From positions 1 through 57,490 of the forward strand of contig NW_014578203.1 of the NCBI RefSeq assembly GCF_000485595.1: a stretch of 57,490 nucleotides of DNA, written 5' to 3'. The stretch comes from Priapulus caudatus. Taxonomy: Eukaryota > Priapulida > Priapulimorpha > Priapulimorphida > Priapulidae. This document shows positions 44,186 to 57,135 of the stretch, in pieces. A model generated the notes under the pieces. That model was not told the DNA's origin. It saw nothing but the letters and a program-made list of their open reading frames with translations, and searched no databases. How positions within the stretch are numbered: the stretch's first letter is position 1; the number at the start of each line of letters is the position of its first letter. The position numbers were made by a program, and so were the translations under genes.

Positions 44186-44369
44186 CTAGAAAACACATAT
44201 AATCTATAATTATTTCAGGCTGATAAATATATGTATATAAAATATGTATATAAAGGGCCAATGTTGCTGAGTGTTTTAGTTGTGTATATTTATACTTTTA
44301 CTCATGCAGCATATGGATATAGATTATTGTCATTTTAAAATCATATTCCTGCAAACTTTCACACATATA

Positions 44370-44686
44370 CAGAGGTAGAAATTAACTTTTGAACAAGGGA
44401 GTCCAACGGACTTCCTACCCTCAAAAAGAGGGAATCCGCAACAAAATGAGGGAGTCCGCAGTCTGAGGTTCAAAATTAAAGATATTAACAATAACGCATG
44501 CGCTTATTTTTAAGATTCATGCAGTTGCACGTCTGCCAAATTTTCTTTGGACATTAGCTGAACAAATACAGTAATTCTGCGAGGCCACGCTCCGGAACGA
44601 ACTAGTTAGTATGGCAGAATGTTCAGGGAGTCGCACAGTAAATCAGGGCGTATTTGACTCCGGACTCCTGTTAATTTCGCACCCTG
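44370..44686. mobile_element. hAT-type MITE upstream of the TM2D1 exons
   Basis: Ends CAGAGGTAGAAATTAAC and GTTAATTTCGCACCCTG are inverted repeats. The 8-bp flanks CACATATA/CATATATA match 7 of 8. Contains repeats of GAGGGAGTCCGC. Confidence 0.75.
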
Positions 44687-45229
44687 CATATATATATGCA
44701 TGATGACAAGCAAACACACCATAAGCTTTGTACGACCCATCAGTCTGTCTGCTACACCCCACAGGCTGCTGTGTAGTTGAATTAATCTCAGGGGGAAAAC
44801 ATATATACGTATACTAGTTAAGGATTCCAACATGTCATTTGTCAAATGACTATAAGACTATAAATAAAAACAAAAATTCAATAAATCTGCCTTACTATGC
44901 ATTGCTCTAACCAATTTTTTTCAAAAAAAATGCAGACAAAAGTTTGACCTACGCCATATATAGTATATTATTATTAATATTATATACTAATATTGCCATG
45001 ACTATGAGTATGAGTCATAGTGTACCCTACTCTTGTTGGGTTACATTATTGTATCTAGTCATAGTTTTGACCATAGTCTTGTTCACGTTAGTAGTACGTA
45101 TAGCCTTACGCGTATACATCCCCTCAGGCATATATTATATTTTAATCGTGACAGCACTACTACTAATGACAGTGTACTACTACTACTACTTCTAGCAGTA
45201 GTAGTGTGGTCTTCTGCAGTCACTGGTGG

Positions 45230-46563
45230 CACAGGCACTTGAAGCGTTTCAATAAAATATAATGCTAAATAAATACGAAATCTATTCACTACCAAATTCT
45301 TAATGTTTCTATACTCTCTTTCACCTATTATTGCCGACAATTTCCTGTAAATGCCGTCCAAATGCTCATCTGTAAACACACGCCACCGCCAATTGCATCT
45401 CGCCTGCGCTGCCGCCACACTGACACATAAATATGTATAAACACCATATTTTAGCGCCGTGGCCTACGCGATCCGGCCTCCTCCCGGACGCCGGAGCCGC
45501 TAGTCCTATCTCGCGTCCGCGACATCCAATCTCACACAGTCGACTTGCGACAGTACACGCATAATTGCGCAATTGGGACGCCTCTGCTGATTGACGTGTG
45601 TCGGCTGTGTGCTGCTGGGTGTGTGTTGGCCCTGTGTGGTTGTGTGTGCAGAGCAGAGAGAGAGAGAGAGAGAGAGAGATGAGGCAGATAGAGCCGAGAG
45701 AGAGAGCTGTAAATGAGTGTGTGTGTTGAGAGAGCGACTGATGAGCTCGAGATGTAGAACGGCCATGTGAGAAGATAGACGGCCAGCAGAGCGTACCGTG
45801 CCTCGCAATCATGCCGTGTACGCGACCCTTTAGTCGCGCGATCACTGTGTGAGTGGATGTCCGGGACGCTGTAGCCAGGAGGCTTAGCACCTGCTGTTCC
45901 GCGACGCGCTAGCCACTGCGCATATTATTAATAGCCGCCGTGTCACACGCGAGCGAAGAACTCGGGTCGAAAACGACCCGCTTGTCGCGAAACGACACGG
46001 CCCAGCGATCGTTCGAAGCAGAGCGTTCACACGACGCTAATGCAACGCTGTGAGTGAGAAAAAACCCTACATGCGGTCCGCAACTGCGAACAATGCCCGA
46101 ATGTAAACAATCAAACTCTTCCTCGCACCACTCCGCACTCTCACTTATTCTGTTCCTACTTTCTCGTGTCCTCGCTGCACGTACTAACTCTCACCCCCGA
46201 GCTCAGCGAGCTTCACTACCGCAAAAATGAACGCAGGACTCGATCGTTTTTCGACCGAGTCGTTTTCGTACCGAGAAAACGTTCCGTTGTGAAACGCTCG
46301 TCCGGGACGCATTTCGACACGGGTTTCGTTTTCGACCCGAGTTTCTCCGGCTCCGTCCGTGAACCGGCTTATTGTGTCAGTGTGCCAGCCGCAGCAATGC
46401 CATGGCGGTAGCGTGTGTTTACAGATGGAGACTTTGACGGCATTTACAGGAAATTGTCGGCAATAATAGGTGAAAGAGAGTATAGAAACATTAAGATTTG
46501 GTAGTAAATGATTTCGTATTTTATTTAGCATTATATTTTATTGAAACGCTTCAGGTGCCTGTG
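45230..46563. mobile_element. 1.33-kb non-autonomous DNA transposon
   Basis: Long inverted repeats of about 160 bp start CACAGGCACTTGAAGCG on the left and CACAGGCACCTGAAGCG on the reverse of the right end. A perfect 8-bp duplication ACTGGTGG flanks it (45222-45229 and 46564-46571). The GC-rich interior, including a GA tract at 45655-45680, encodes no transposase I can recognise. It is the full-length relative of the foldback elements at 413-794 and 4350-4577. Confidence 0.88.
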
Positions 46564-47049
46564 ACTGGTGGCATGGACGCTGAAGTGCAGAGTTGAGAGT
46601 TCACCAGTGACACTCACTGACAGTGGACATAGCACAAGCTTCCCTGTCTCGCTTAACACTACGTTGGCCGTGTTAACAGCTCGGAAGAGCCTGGTCGGTT
46701 TACACAGTGACAGTCACAGTGTTTCCACATGGACTGTCATCACACACACGCTAGTACTACTAGCTACTTACTTAGTACTACTAGTACTACTAGTAATTGC
46801 AGCTTAAAAGGATAATTGTTCCAAGTTTGTAAACTTACGAGCTGTTGCTTTCTTCCGCTGCAATTTGAAACGTTGAAAAATATTAGCCAGAAACTATACA
46901 TGATAATGATATTCACTTTTCACATTAAACGAACATTACGCCATCATTTACTGTTTACAAACAAGCAAGGTTAATCGATCGTGGCGCCATCCCACGGGAC
47001 CAACATACGCAAAAACACGAGCGCAAAATCCCTCGCTTCCCATTTATGT

Positions 47050-50000
47050 TAGGCTATGATCCTAGGGGCGTTGGGTCGGTACCATAAAACAGATGGAGTA
47101 AGGCTTCATTGTGATTTTTAAGCAAGATATATGTCCCTAGATATGAAAAAAATGCTGATAGCAGTTATAACTCTCGGCCATCTCTGTGTTATCATCCGAA
47201 ATAGTTATATACCCTCTTTGCTTCGCCAAAATCATGTGTTATTTTGCGTAAAATTGCAGAAATAAATATTTTTTTCAAGGGACCACACGAGCTGGCCCCA
47301 ATTAATGTGCATACTGGATGTCAACTAATATTAGTAATATAAATATGAGAACATTTGTGGGTTATTTGTCAAAACTTTGATATAATGAACCAAAAATATT
47401 GTTACATTTTACTGTGAAAAAGTGGCCGACAATCCGCTTTGACTTCAAATTCACATTGCCCACGTTCTGTCAATATTTTGACAAGAAAAACTCCCAGAGT
47501 AACATATCACCTCATTTACTTCACAAAGGGGTCCACTGCATTGGAATTATTATTACTTTGTAATATGGTGCCGTCTGTTTGGTGGCACAATCTTTGGCAA
47601 AGTGTTAAACCACTTACCCCCTAACATCTTGTATTTCGGAATAAAACTCTTTATGATTTTTTTGAAATTCTCTCAGGTTTTATTCGTCTACTTTAGTTAT
47701 TCTCAGTGTAATTTTGGGTGTATATTATAATATTACAAACAGTCAACAGATAATTTTGACAGAGCTTCTTGCGCCCCACTCACACGCGCTCTCGTCCATC
47801 CACCTGGGAACAATTTTAACTATCTTCGCATGAAAACGGAAAAAATATACTAGCCTTGTTGGATGTCTTTATGTGGGACACAATGTGCCCGTTGAAAGCG
47901 TCCTTGTTGCCCTGCTGCGTGCTGGCTCGAGAAGCGAAATTGGGTTTGCATCTCTTGCCTATCCACAACATGATCCTTCTGGTGTTTTTGCATACGACAG
48001 ATTTAAACTATGCCGATACCTACCAGCGTATTATTGCTGAGATGAACCAATCTTGGCCAGCCAATCATCCAGCTGATGTACCAAGCTTTCTTGCATTGTG
48101 TTCGTTCTCTGTTCAACTATCCTGTCACAATACATTTTAGACGCCATTCCCCGTTTAACCAAACGGACTGAAGTCACTGTGACAAGGACACACTAGACTG
48201 CCAGGAGCGCACAAAAATGTTTAGCCTGAAATCAGGAGCAGTCAAGCCGCTATTACATTACTGCAGCACACTGGAAGTGCCTTTCTGGTCAGATGAGGGA
48301 AGGTGGTTACTGATGAAGGACGGTCATCAAATGCTTTCCACATATGTCCTGACCTGCACAAGACGCGCGTGTGAGAAATAGATGAGGATGCTGCTTTTCT
48401 GACAATCGTTACATCTGGTGAAGAACTGCGGTATCCATTTTGAAGAAGCCCACAAACTTATCTGTATCTCGACAGCCAAAAAAAGCCCCCAAAGACTATC
48501 TGCTCGGATTGATAGGCAACGCCAGAAGACATTTGACGAGTTCAATGCTTACCAGACTTCAATAGCTGAGAGACTCCGAGACAGACCACCAAACCAAACG
48601 CTTTCATGATCCCATGAAAATGAACAAACTAAGAACATATACAAAGCCAATTTATGCCAAGCAAGAAAAAAGTCCAGATGAATGGCAGACCGTTGATTCT
48701 TCAATTGGTGACAAGCTATTGTTTGGTCGCATTCATTTTGTGCATGGCCACAGGACGAAATATGCAAAATGGCCTGATTATATTGTACTATCCCAGTCCT
48801 CTTGGTTCGTTTACCATGGGCACTGGCAACCCAGAGGTCTCACGTAAAACCAACAAGCTTGCTTCGTCTTGCTTAGTTACCTATAAACGAATGTAGCCCC
48901 ATGCTGCACAAACTTCCTGATCATTCTGCAACCATAATAGAATGCGAATGAGCATAATCCAGAAGGTGAAAAGGGGATCAGTCAAATTATTGGAGAATTG
49001 TCCAGTTTGTTTTGTCCATGGCACTGAATGATGGCCACGACCACTTTAATGACAGGATCGCTCGTCTTCGACACCTACATAGATTATCATCCATCAATGA
49101 ACCTGCTGACAAGGCTCGCCTAGAGGAGAGGAACTTTGGCCTGAAGCTTCAGAACATTTACAGCATCGCAAAATTGTAAGGCAACGGAGACAGAAGCTTG
49201 CCCCATGTTGGGAATAAAAGTCTAGCCTCATTTTCATTTCTGTGGAGCGAATGGAGGAAACCAGATTTACACCAAGCATCGAATGGAAACGGGCTCTTAT
49301 TCTGCCTAACAACTGAGAGACACAAAAATCACACGGGAAGGACACCAGCGAGGTGCTTGCAGCTTTCAAAGTACACACGATGGAAGCAGATGGTTCGACT
49401 CTTACTTCACGCTTTGCTCATTGCTGCCACAGACTGGATATCCAGCAGTTTGTATCAGCTCCGATGGACACCGACGTTTCATCATGGGTGTTGTCATTTC
49501 ATCACTCAAATTTAAATCAACGTTGCTTTCCAAGGAATGGTGCCCAACCAAAGAACGGAAACGAATCATAGACATTTTACAAATTGCAGCTTCAGTGCGG
49601 TGCAGATGTATTGTCATGGGACTTATAGGGATGGAGTGCTTACACAGGTTGCGACACTTCAGCACATTTGCCCAGGCAAAGGCAAACTCGGAGTGCTTAA
49701 AATGCTTAGGTTCTAGCAAAGAGGTCCAAGAAACGCTTCGCGAGTTGGGACAAGAATGGATGTGGCCGATGGCTTATGGGATAGCTGCGAGAATATCACA
49801 TGCGCCTTTATATGCTCCAAGGTCTGCTTACAAAGGAACTTAATAGCTTTCGATACCATCTATTCTGTGCGAAGAAAGGGGAGATTGAGAGCCACCAATT
49901 GCCTCCATGCATGACTGCTTCCGCATAACTGCCTTTGCAATTATTTAGGTCAGCATTTTTTGGGCAAACGAAGCCTTTCAGAGGCACACCCAATTGCCCC

Positions 50001-51297
50001 AGCCCAGTTGCGAAAGGGATGGAAATGGGATGATCAGGATGAAACAACTCTGGCTGGTAACTGGTATGAGTGCGACAGCCAGCACCTCAGGCCTTTCTTC
50101 TGGATTTGTTGGCCTGTAATTGTTCCAGGCAGCTGCAAGCTATCAAATTGTTGCATGCCTTGCAGTGGACTGAAATGTACAAGGACGTGATGTAAACTTG
50201 CTGTCTGCGACAATCAGTCATTGTGCTGACGGGTCAGATGACGACAGCCTCGACGAGATGCATTCAGATGACGATGGAGCAAGAAGATGGATTCTGAGCC
50301 AAAATATGCTGCCAGATCTAAAGGGACACTTTTGTTGATGTGTTTGTCAGGACGTAAGCATCAGTTAGTTACGTGTTTAATTTCAATGCTTGTAATCTGT
50401 GTTCATATTGTGTTAAAAATTTAACTGGTAATAAAATTGCGCGCTATTATATAACAAGGCATGCTTAAAAATTGACTGGGTTAATAAACAATGTATAATA
50501 TAACAAGGAAGGTCCGTTATTTAATCAGGAGATCATTTAATGATAACATAATTATGATAAACCTTATTGGTGGAGCAATTTGCATGTATGTTGAAATGTA
50601 ATTGCTCCTGATTGTTACATACCTACCATGAGATACTAGCTATTCGCAAAAATTAAACCTAAAACCTTAAAATGCTTTCAAATCTAATTGTTTTGTTCCC
50701 AAATATCAGACATTAGGGCGGGTTATAGGTTGAACTTTGCCAGATATGTTGCCCACAAACAACCACCCATCATTACAAAGTAATTAATATATTTTCATGC
50801 AGTGGATTCCTGTGAAAGTTTTTTGATGGGCCATATGTTACTCTTGGGAGTTTTTCCCTTGTGAAATTATGACAGGAAACGTGCAATGTGAATTTGGAAG
50901 TCAAAGCGATTTTCGGCCACTTTTTCACTAAAATTGTAACATATTTTGCGTCATTATATCAAAAGTTTGACAAATACCCCCACAAATGTTCTATATTGCT
51001 ATTACTATTATTTAGCTTGGCAATCAGTAGGCAAACTTATTGCACTCTGTGGTCCTTAAAAAAATATTTTATTCCAATACCAAATATCACATTTATTTTT
51101 GGCGAAGCGAAGAGGGGTGAGATAATACATTTCGGGTTGATAACACAGAGATGGCGAGAGTTATACACTGCTATCACATTTTTTTCATATCTAGGGATAT
51201 ATACTCCTTGCCTTTAACAAATCACAATGAGCCTTACTCCATCTGTTATTTCGGTACCGACCCGTCAGTTTTGGGGGGGTCTGGCCTTCATAGCCTA
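47050..51297. mobile_element. 4.25-kb DNA transposon with about 600-bp inverted repeats
   Basis: Ends TAGGCTATGA and TCATAGCCTA, flanked by a 3-bp TGT duplication. Inverted repeats extend to about 47640 and from about 50690, with moderate divergence (shared blocks include GGGTCGGTACC, AACAGATGGAGTAAGGC, and TCCCTAGATATGAAAAAAATG). The centre (47800-50340) holds several plus-strand open-frame pieces of 60-140 codons in different frames, consistent with one decayed transposase. No DDE motif or superfamily can be assigned by eye. Confidence 0.8.
47830..50340 (+). pseudogene. Probable decayed transposase
   Basis: Fragments at 47856-48140, 48418-48847, 49353-49571 and 49421-49843 lie in the same strand but in shifting frames. 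The longest (49421-49843, 140 codons) includes WCPTKERKRIIDILQIAASV and GMECLHRLRHFSTFAQAKAN. They have the base composition of real coding sequence and sit between the inverted repeats. I do not recognise the family, and no intact start-to-stop frame exists. Confidence 0.5.
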
Positions 51298-51956
51298 TGT
51301 ACTATAAAGGTATATTTCTTTTTTCGCTGCGTGCGTTATGACTTCCACTATCTCTCTTACCCTTTGTACTCTTGATCTATTTCCTCCCCTCTTTTCTTCT
51401 CCGTCATACAACTCTCCAATTCGTCTCTCTTTCGTCCCCAAATCTATCTATTGTTTGACTCTGCCCCAATTTATGCCGGATTGTATCTCGCTCTCTCGGG
51501 AGTACACCTCCTAAACAGCCACTGAAGCGCCTCCTAGAAACAACGTCAGCTAACTGAATTTTTGGTGGAGGTCAAGCTCAGATTACGCGAGGGCCTACCG
51601 GCTATGCGCTCGTTGAAGCTATTTCCGTTCTAGGTTACGTATTGTAACCAGCTACCTGTGTGAAGTCTAGGCTCTCTCCAGCGATGGTTACAATTCAGAC
51701 AATTGAGCCCGTAACCGCTTGACATCCGCAGAGATATTGAGAGTCAGGTCTGTCAAAAACTGAACGCGGTTCAATAGAAGTTAGTTTCCTGCCATGCAGC
51801 AGCAGGGCTTCTGTCATGAAACTGTCGTTTTAGCTCGGCACAGTGCGCTTGATTGGAAAAAATCGCTGTGCGACTGCATTAATAAAATAAATAAAACAAC
51901 TTGATGTCAAAATATTCATGACAATGCATTAGTGTTGGTTCTTCATTTTGCTTATG

Positions 51957-52146
51957 CAGGGACGTGTACAGGGTGGGGGGGGGTCAGGGGGTCCGGAACC
52001 CCCTGCTCGCGCAGAAAGAAAACGCATCTAAGGCGTTAATTTCAAAAAATTTCCCCCAGCTGACCCCCCTTCGGGTTGCTCGTTAAGTTTGTGTTACAGT
52101 TAGGACCCCCCCCCCCCCTTGGCTACAAATCCTGTACACGCCCCTG
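51957..52146. mobile_element. Short hAT-like MITE
   Basis: Left end CAGGGACGTGTACAGGG and right end complementary to CAGGGGCGTGTACAGG. Poly-G and poly-C runs near each end pair with one another. No clear target duplication. Confidence 0.7.
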
Positions 52147-52239
52147 TTTAGGTGGCCGAAGCGTATAAGCGAGATAGCCGTAAAAAATTAGGGGTTACCG
52201 GGCGGAGTCCAAAATGGTTGGGAACCACTGCTCCTAGAA

Positions 52240-52450
52240 CCTAGTAGGTCTCAGGGGAGAGACAGTGAATATTATAAATAAGTTGTGGATATAGAAATCA
52301 GTTTTACCCTAACCCTCAATCACTAACCCTACCCTAACTTCTATCCCTAATTCTAAAATAAAACAAATTAGCCAAAAATAATTAAAAAATAAAATAAATA
52401 AGAGACATAAATAAAGCCAATCAGAGCCGTTCCCCTAGCCGGATCACTAT
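52240..52450 (-). mobile_element. Core related to the TTAGGG MITE
   Basis: Read on the minus strand, the AT-rich segment ending TTTTATTTTAGAATTAGGG and the following degenerate TTAGGG units (52308-52345) match 15838-16000. The terminal inverted repeats of that family are not seen, so this is a fragment. Confidence 0.65.
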
Positions 52451-52869
52451 CTCTCCCTGTGGCAAAATTCTCTAAATCTTTAGCCCTTTTCGCTCGTATA
52501 CCTTTTATTCACAGCCCTGTGGCACAGCGAAGGCTATAGTTCTAGAGCTACACTACACTACACACTACCCGCACAAATGCGCACCATATTAACTTGTTAG
52601 AAATCCGCGACCAACTATAGTAGTTAGGTTCACTCCAAGGCTTAACACTGTAACGACCGTGAGGCGTATATACGTACGTACGTGCGACACTCTATTACGC
52701 CACGGACACTCCAGGATTGACTCCAGGATTGACAGGATGAGCAACAGTAATATAGAACGCACCGAACCTGTGGTTACGAACGTCACTTTCTACGAGGTTT
52801 CTGGGTCAGTACGCGGGCTATGATTCTTTCATTAGAGAGACCAAATCGGCCACTTATACACACAAGGCA

Positions 52870-52939
52870 GACATACACCTGTACGCACGTCATACACTCG
52901 CCACGCGCGGCGCGCCACGACACATACGCACACACACAC

Positions 52940-52991
<52 letters not shown>

Positions 52992-53130
52992 CACACTCAC
53001 GACAGACACGCACTGCGCCGCCGCGGCGCACACCAAGACACACGCACGCAACACGCACACACACACACGCACAAGCCCCCACACAGAGCCTGGTCACACA
53101 CGCATGTCGCTCACACGACCGCACGCACGC
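52870..53130 (+). repeat. CA/CACG microsatellite
   Basis: CA repeats, longest uninterrupted run about 52945-52997, with CACG interruptions. Open frames are repeat artefacts. Confidence 0.93.
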
Positions 53131-53240
53131 ACGGCACGCACGCACCCTACCTATCACGCAGAGAGCGCGCTTGTCCAACACTTCCCGCCAACACCACTGC
53201 TTGTTTTCCACTGGAAGAATGCCTACCAGAAACACCCAGC

Positions 53241-53600
53241 ACTAGGTCCGCCTGCATGTGCGAAGCGCCTCAGCTGTTGAGACTGACACCGAGAGAGAGA
53301 GAGAGACGGCGTATAGAGAAGGAAGCAGGGAGGAGGAGGAGGAGGAGGAGAGGAGCGAGGGAGGGGGAAGAAGGTCTTCCGCCACGCCCAGCAACGTCGG
53401 CAGCAGCATCACACAATGACGTCTTATCGCGGGAGGAATCCAAGAAGCCATTTTACCCTGCCGCTCACGGAGGATGCTGCGCTTACGGAGGATGCGGCCG
53501 CGAGCACAAGAGATGCTGCGAGCACGGCAGCATCCGGGTGAGGATGAAGAGCAGCGGTGTGATGGACTCCCGCTTGGGATTCTTTCTCGGACTCTTTCTC
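53241..53600. other. GC-rich stretch, coding status unknown
   Basis: Has GA and GGA repeats (53291-53365) then a GC-rich part with repeated GGATGCTGCG motifs. Open frames on both strands run into simple repeats. No domain or splice structure I can support. Confidence 0.4.
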
Positions 53601-55753
53601 CCTCCCCACCCTCTCTCTCTCTTCTCTCTTCATCGCTCTCTCTCTTCCTCTCTCTCTCTTTCTTTCTCTCCGTCTCTGACTCTCTTATCATTATCTCATT
53701 TCTTGGTCTCGCTGTTTTATTTGCTTTAACAACTAATTACCCCAAATTTAATGATCCATGATGATTCTTAATTGTTTAATTTTATATCTATACTAACAGA
53801 GATACGTTATACTCACTTTGTATTTTGTATTCACCTCCTGATGTGCTCATTCCATACGTACCGTCAAATCATTCTAAACCAATTTTCCATCTGGCCAATT
53901 ACTATTGACCAATTAATATTGTCTTTACCAATCAAACGAGCGATCGAATGAACCCACTTTACGTGCTTTAGCCTAATTACCTTATCTGTTACTGTGGCTG
54001 TCTCTGCTCGCTCACCCTCACTTCTCATCTTTCATATTATTTGTTCTCGTCTGTGTGTACTTTTAATCTCTTTCCTCTCCATCGTCTCCTCTCTGATATT
54101 CTCTTCTCTCTCGTGTTCACTCATTTCTCTCGCCTAAGCTACTACTGTCTCCAATGATAGAATTATTTCTGCTCTCTCTCTCTCTGACGTGCTCTCTCTC
54201 TCACTCAGTGTTTGACGTATTCTTTTACTATAAATCTCATACTGTTCTCGTCTCTTCTCGGTTGCTTTTTCACATTTACGGTATTCTATGGCTGAGACCA
54301 CTTTTAACTGCTCCTACTAAACTTCTTTCTCAGTATGTCTCGCTTCTCTCACTGTCCTCTCTCTGTGCTTCCTTACTTCTTTTTAATTAATCTTTGTCTC
54401 GTTCTTTATAATTAACGCATTTTTTTCCTGGGAATAAACCTTTTCTATTTATGCATAGAGGCATTAATCTTTCTGTCTAGCTGTGCTCGTCGCTTGTCTA
54501 TCACAAATGTTGATTTCTGGAGAGATTTTCTAATTCGCCTCTAGTTATAGCATACCACTATATGAGATGTCGACAGGCACAGGGACTCGAGCAATTGCAA
54601 ATTTGTCTTGTGTGTACGTGGATCACCGTGATCTGGTTCTGTGTAGAAATGCTCATACTCTGGCTAATAGTAGTCTCATAGCCTCTACTAGACTGCTAAC
54701 TTGTCAAGTTACTCTTCTCATCTTGTCTTACTACTTGGTTCGTTAGTGTACTGATCCATTCCCAGTCCCGTTTATAGCCGTTGTTTAACCTGATTTTATA
54801 AATTTTCTGTCAATTTCCATTCATCATTCTTCTTTCTTGTTTCATGTCTTTATTACATCTCTCATTTTTTTCCTGCGCATCTCTCCTCTTTTTCTTTGTC
54901 ACCTGGTTAGCGTCCTATCCTCCTGTGCTCCTCTTCGTGCATCTGAACCACGTGCAATTCGTCTTAATCTGTCGCTCTCTTCTGTCCTGTTTCGCGCTGC
55001 CCTTACTTATTTTTCTTTTAATATTGCTCGTATTATGTGCTGTTGCTCTCGTTGTGTGGTAACTTTGCTTCGTCTTCGTGTGGGGCTCTCGTGACCTTGT
55101 GTGTGTGTGTTGTGTGTGTGTTGTGGCTCTCCTCTCTCTCCTGTGTGTGTGCTTGTGTGTGTTGGCGTTTGTGTTTACTGCTCGTGCGCACTGCGCGTGT
55201 TTGCTCGTGTGCCGTGCTCCGCTCTGCTCGTCTGGTGCTTGTGTCGTCTCTCTGCTCTCTCGCTCTTCTGTCTGTGTGTTGTGTGTGGTTGCGCTGCGTG
55301 TCTCGCTCGCTCGCGTCCGTGTGTGTCGCTCTCGCTGCTGCTTGCTTGTGTGTCGTCTCCTGCCTTCTCTCTCTCTCATCGCCTGCTCTCTCATCTCTCT
55401 TCTCTCTCATCTCTCTCTCCTCTCTGCTTCTCTCTCCCTTGTGTGTTGTGTTGTTCTCTTGCTCCTCTACTCTCATCTCTCTCTCTTTCTCTCTCTGCTC
55501 GTCTCTCTTCTCCTCAATCATCTCTGCTCTCTGCTCTTCTCTCCTCTCTCCTCATCTCTCTCGTCTCTCTTCTCTCTTCTCTCCTGCTCTCCTCTCTCTC
55601 TCTCTCTCTACTCTTCTTCTCTTCTCTGCTTCTCTCTCTTCTCTTCTATCTCTCTCTCTCTCGTCTCTCTCTCTCTCCTCTTGCTGTCTCGGGCGTGCGT
55701 CGGTGTCTCTTATATTCGCTCTCCTGTCGTCGTGCTCGGGGCGTTGTCGCTCG

Positions 55754-55848
<95 letters not shown>

Positions 55849-55980
55849 CTCTCTCTCATCTCTCCTGTTCTCTCTCTCTCTCTTCTCTCTTCTCTCTCTC
55901 TCTTGTTCGCAGTGTCGTTCTGCCTCGTTGCTCTCTCGTCTGTGCGCTGTGCCTGATCGTCTCTCTCTCATCGTCTCTCT

Positions 55981-56020
<40 letters not shown>

Positions 56021-56033
56021 CTCTCTACTCTCT

Positions 56034-56067
<34 letters not shown>

Positions 56068-56085
56068 CTCTCTCTTCTCTTTCTC

Positions 56086-56127
<42 letters not shown>

Positions 56128-56130
56128 TCT

Positions 56131-56165
<35 letters not shown>

Positions 56166-56425
56166 TCTCTCTCTCTCTCTGCTCTCTCTCTCTCTCTCTG
56201 TTCCTCTCTCTCCTCTCTCTCTCTTCTCTCTCTCTCTCTCTCTCTTCTTCCTCCTCATCTCTCCCTTCTCTCTCTCTCCTCGTCTCTGCTCCCTCTCTCT
56301 CTCGTCTCTCTCTCTCTCTCTCTCGTCTTCTCTTCTCGTCTCTCTCCTCTCTTCTTCTCTCTCTCTGTGGTCGTGTTGTCGTTCGTGTCGCTGTCGTCTC
56401 TCATGTTTGCTCTGTGCTCTGCTGT
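53600..56425 (+). repeat. Pyrimidine-rich CT domain
   Basis: Strongly strand-asymmetric: the plus strand is mostly C and T for about 2.8 kb, nearly pure CT from about 55370 to 56380. It creates Ser/Leu frames on plus (up to 574 codons) and Arg/Glu frames on minus, which are not genes. Confidence 0.9.
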
Positions 56426-56734
56426 TCCGTGTCTCCTCATCTTCTGCGTTCTCGCTGCGCTTTTTATGCAGCTTGTGCTCTCTCGTGCCTGCGCCTGCGT
56501 GCCGTTTCGGTGTCTCTCTCTCTTGCTCTTCTCCTCTCTCTTCTGATTCCACTGCTCGCCCGTTGGTGCGCTTTGTGCTCGCTTGCAGTGCCCGAACGCG
56601 CGCCCGTCGCTCTCGGCTCGCTCGGCTCTTCGCCTCGTGCCGAACGAAAGCCCCAACCCACGGATTCTCGCAACCGGGAACTTCCAGAAGCCATCCTAAG
56701 GCATTCCTTCGACAGTATGGACGCACACGTAATA

Positions 56735-57135
56735 ATGTTCATGTACATTGCTACGTTGTAGGTGTATAGTGCTATCAATGTACATGTACATGTTGCACTG
56801 TACATGTATAAGTACATGTTAATTCTTACATTGTTACATGTATGTATATGAATTAACGTACATGTACCATGTACATGTACCATGGTATTAACGCTATCAT
56901 GTTCTAATGTTAAAACCGATGTACATGTACATGTACACTTACATGTATAATGTACATGTACATGTGCAATGTACATGGTTATAAGCTACATGTTACATCT
57001 TACTAGTGTGTTTAGTCAGTTGTATTGTTATATTGCATAACCGTACATGTACATGTACATGTTACATGTATATGAGTACGCATGTAATGTTACTATGTAT
57101 ATGTTGTATGTATATGGTACATGCTTAATGTTACA
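56735..57135. repeat. ACATGT/GTACATGT palindrome cluster
   Basis: More than 20 copies of the self-complementary ACATGT, often as TGTACATGTACATG, spaced irregularly over 400 bp. Read on either strand it looks the same. No gene. Confidence 0.9.

Noticed and set aside
55037-56761. 574-codon plus-strand open frame and overlapping 481- and 292-codon frames
   Set aside because: Encoded by CT/GT simple repeats (Ser/Leu/Cys/Val), present in all three frames and mirrored by Arg/Glu frames on the other strand; no domain or splice structure.
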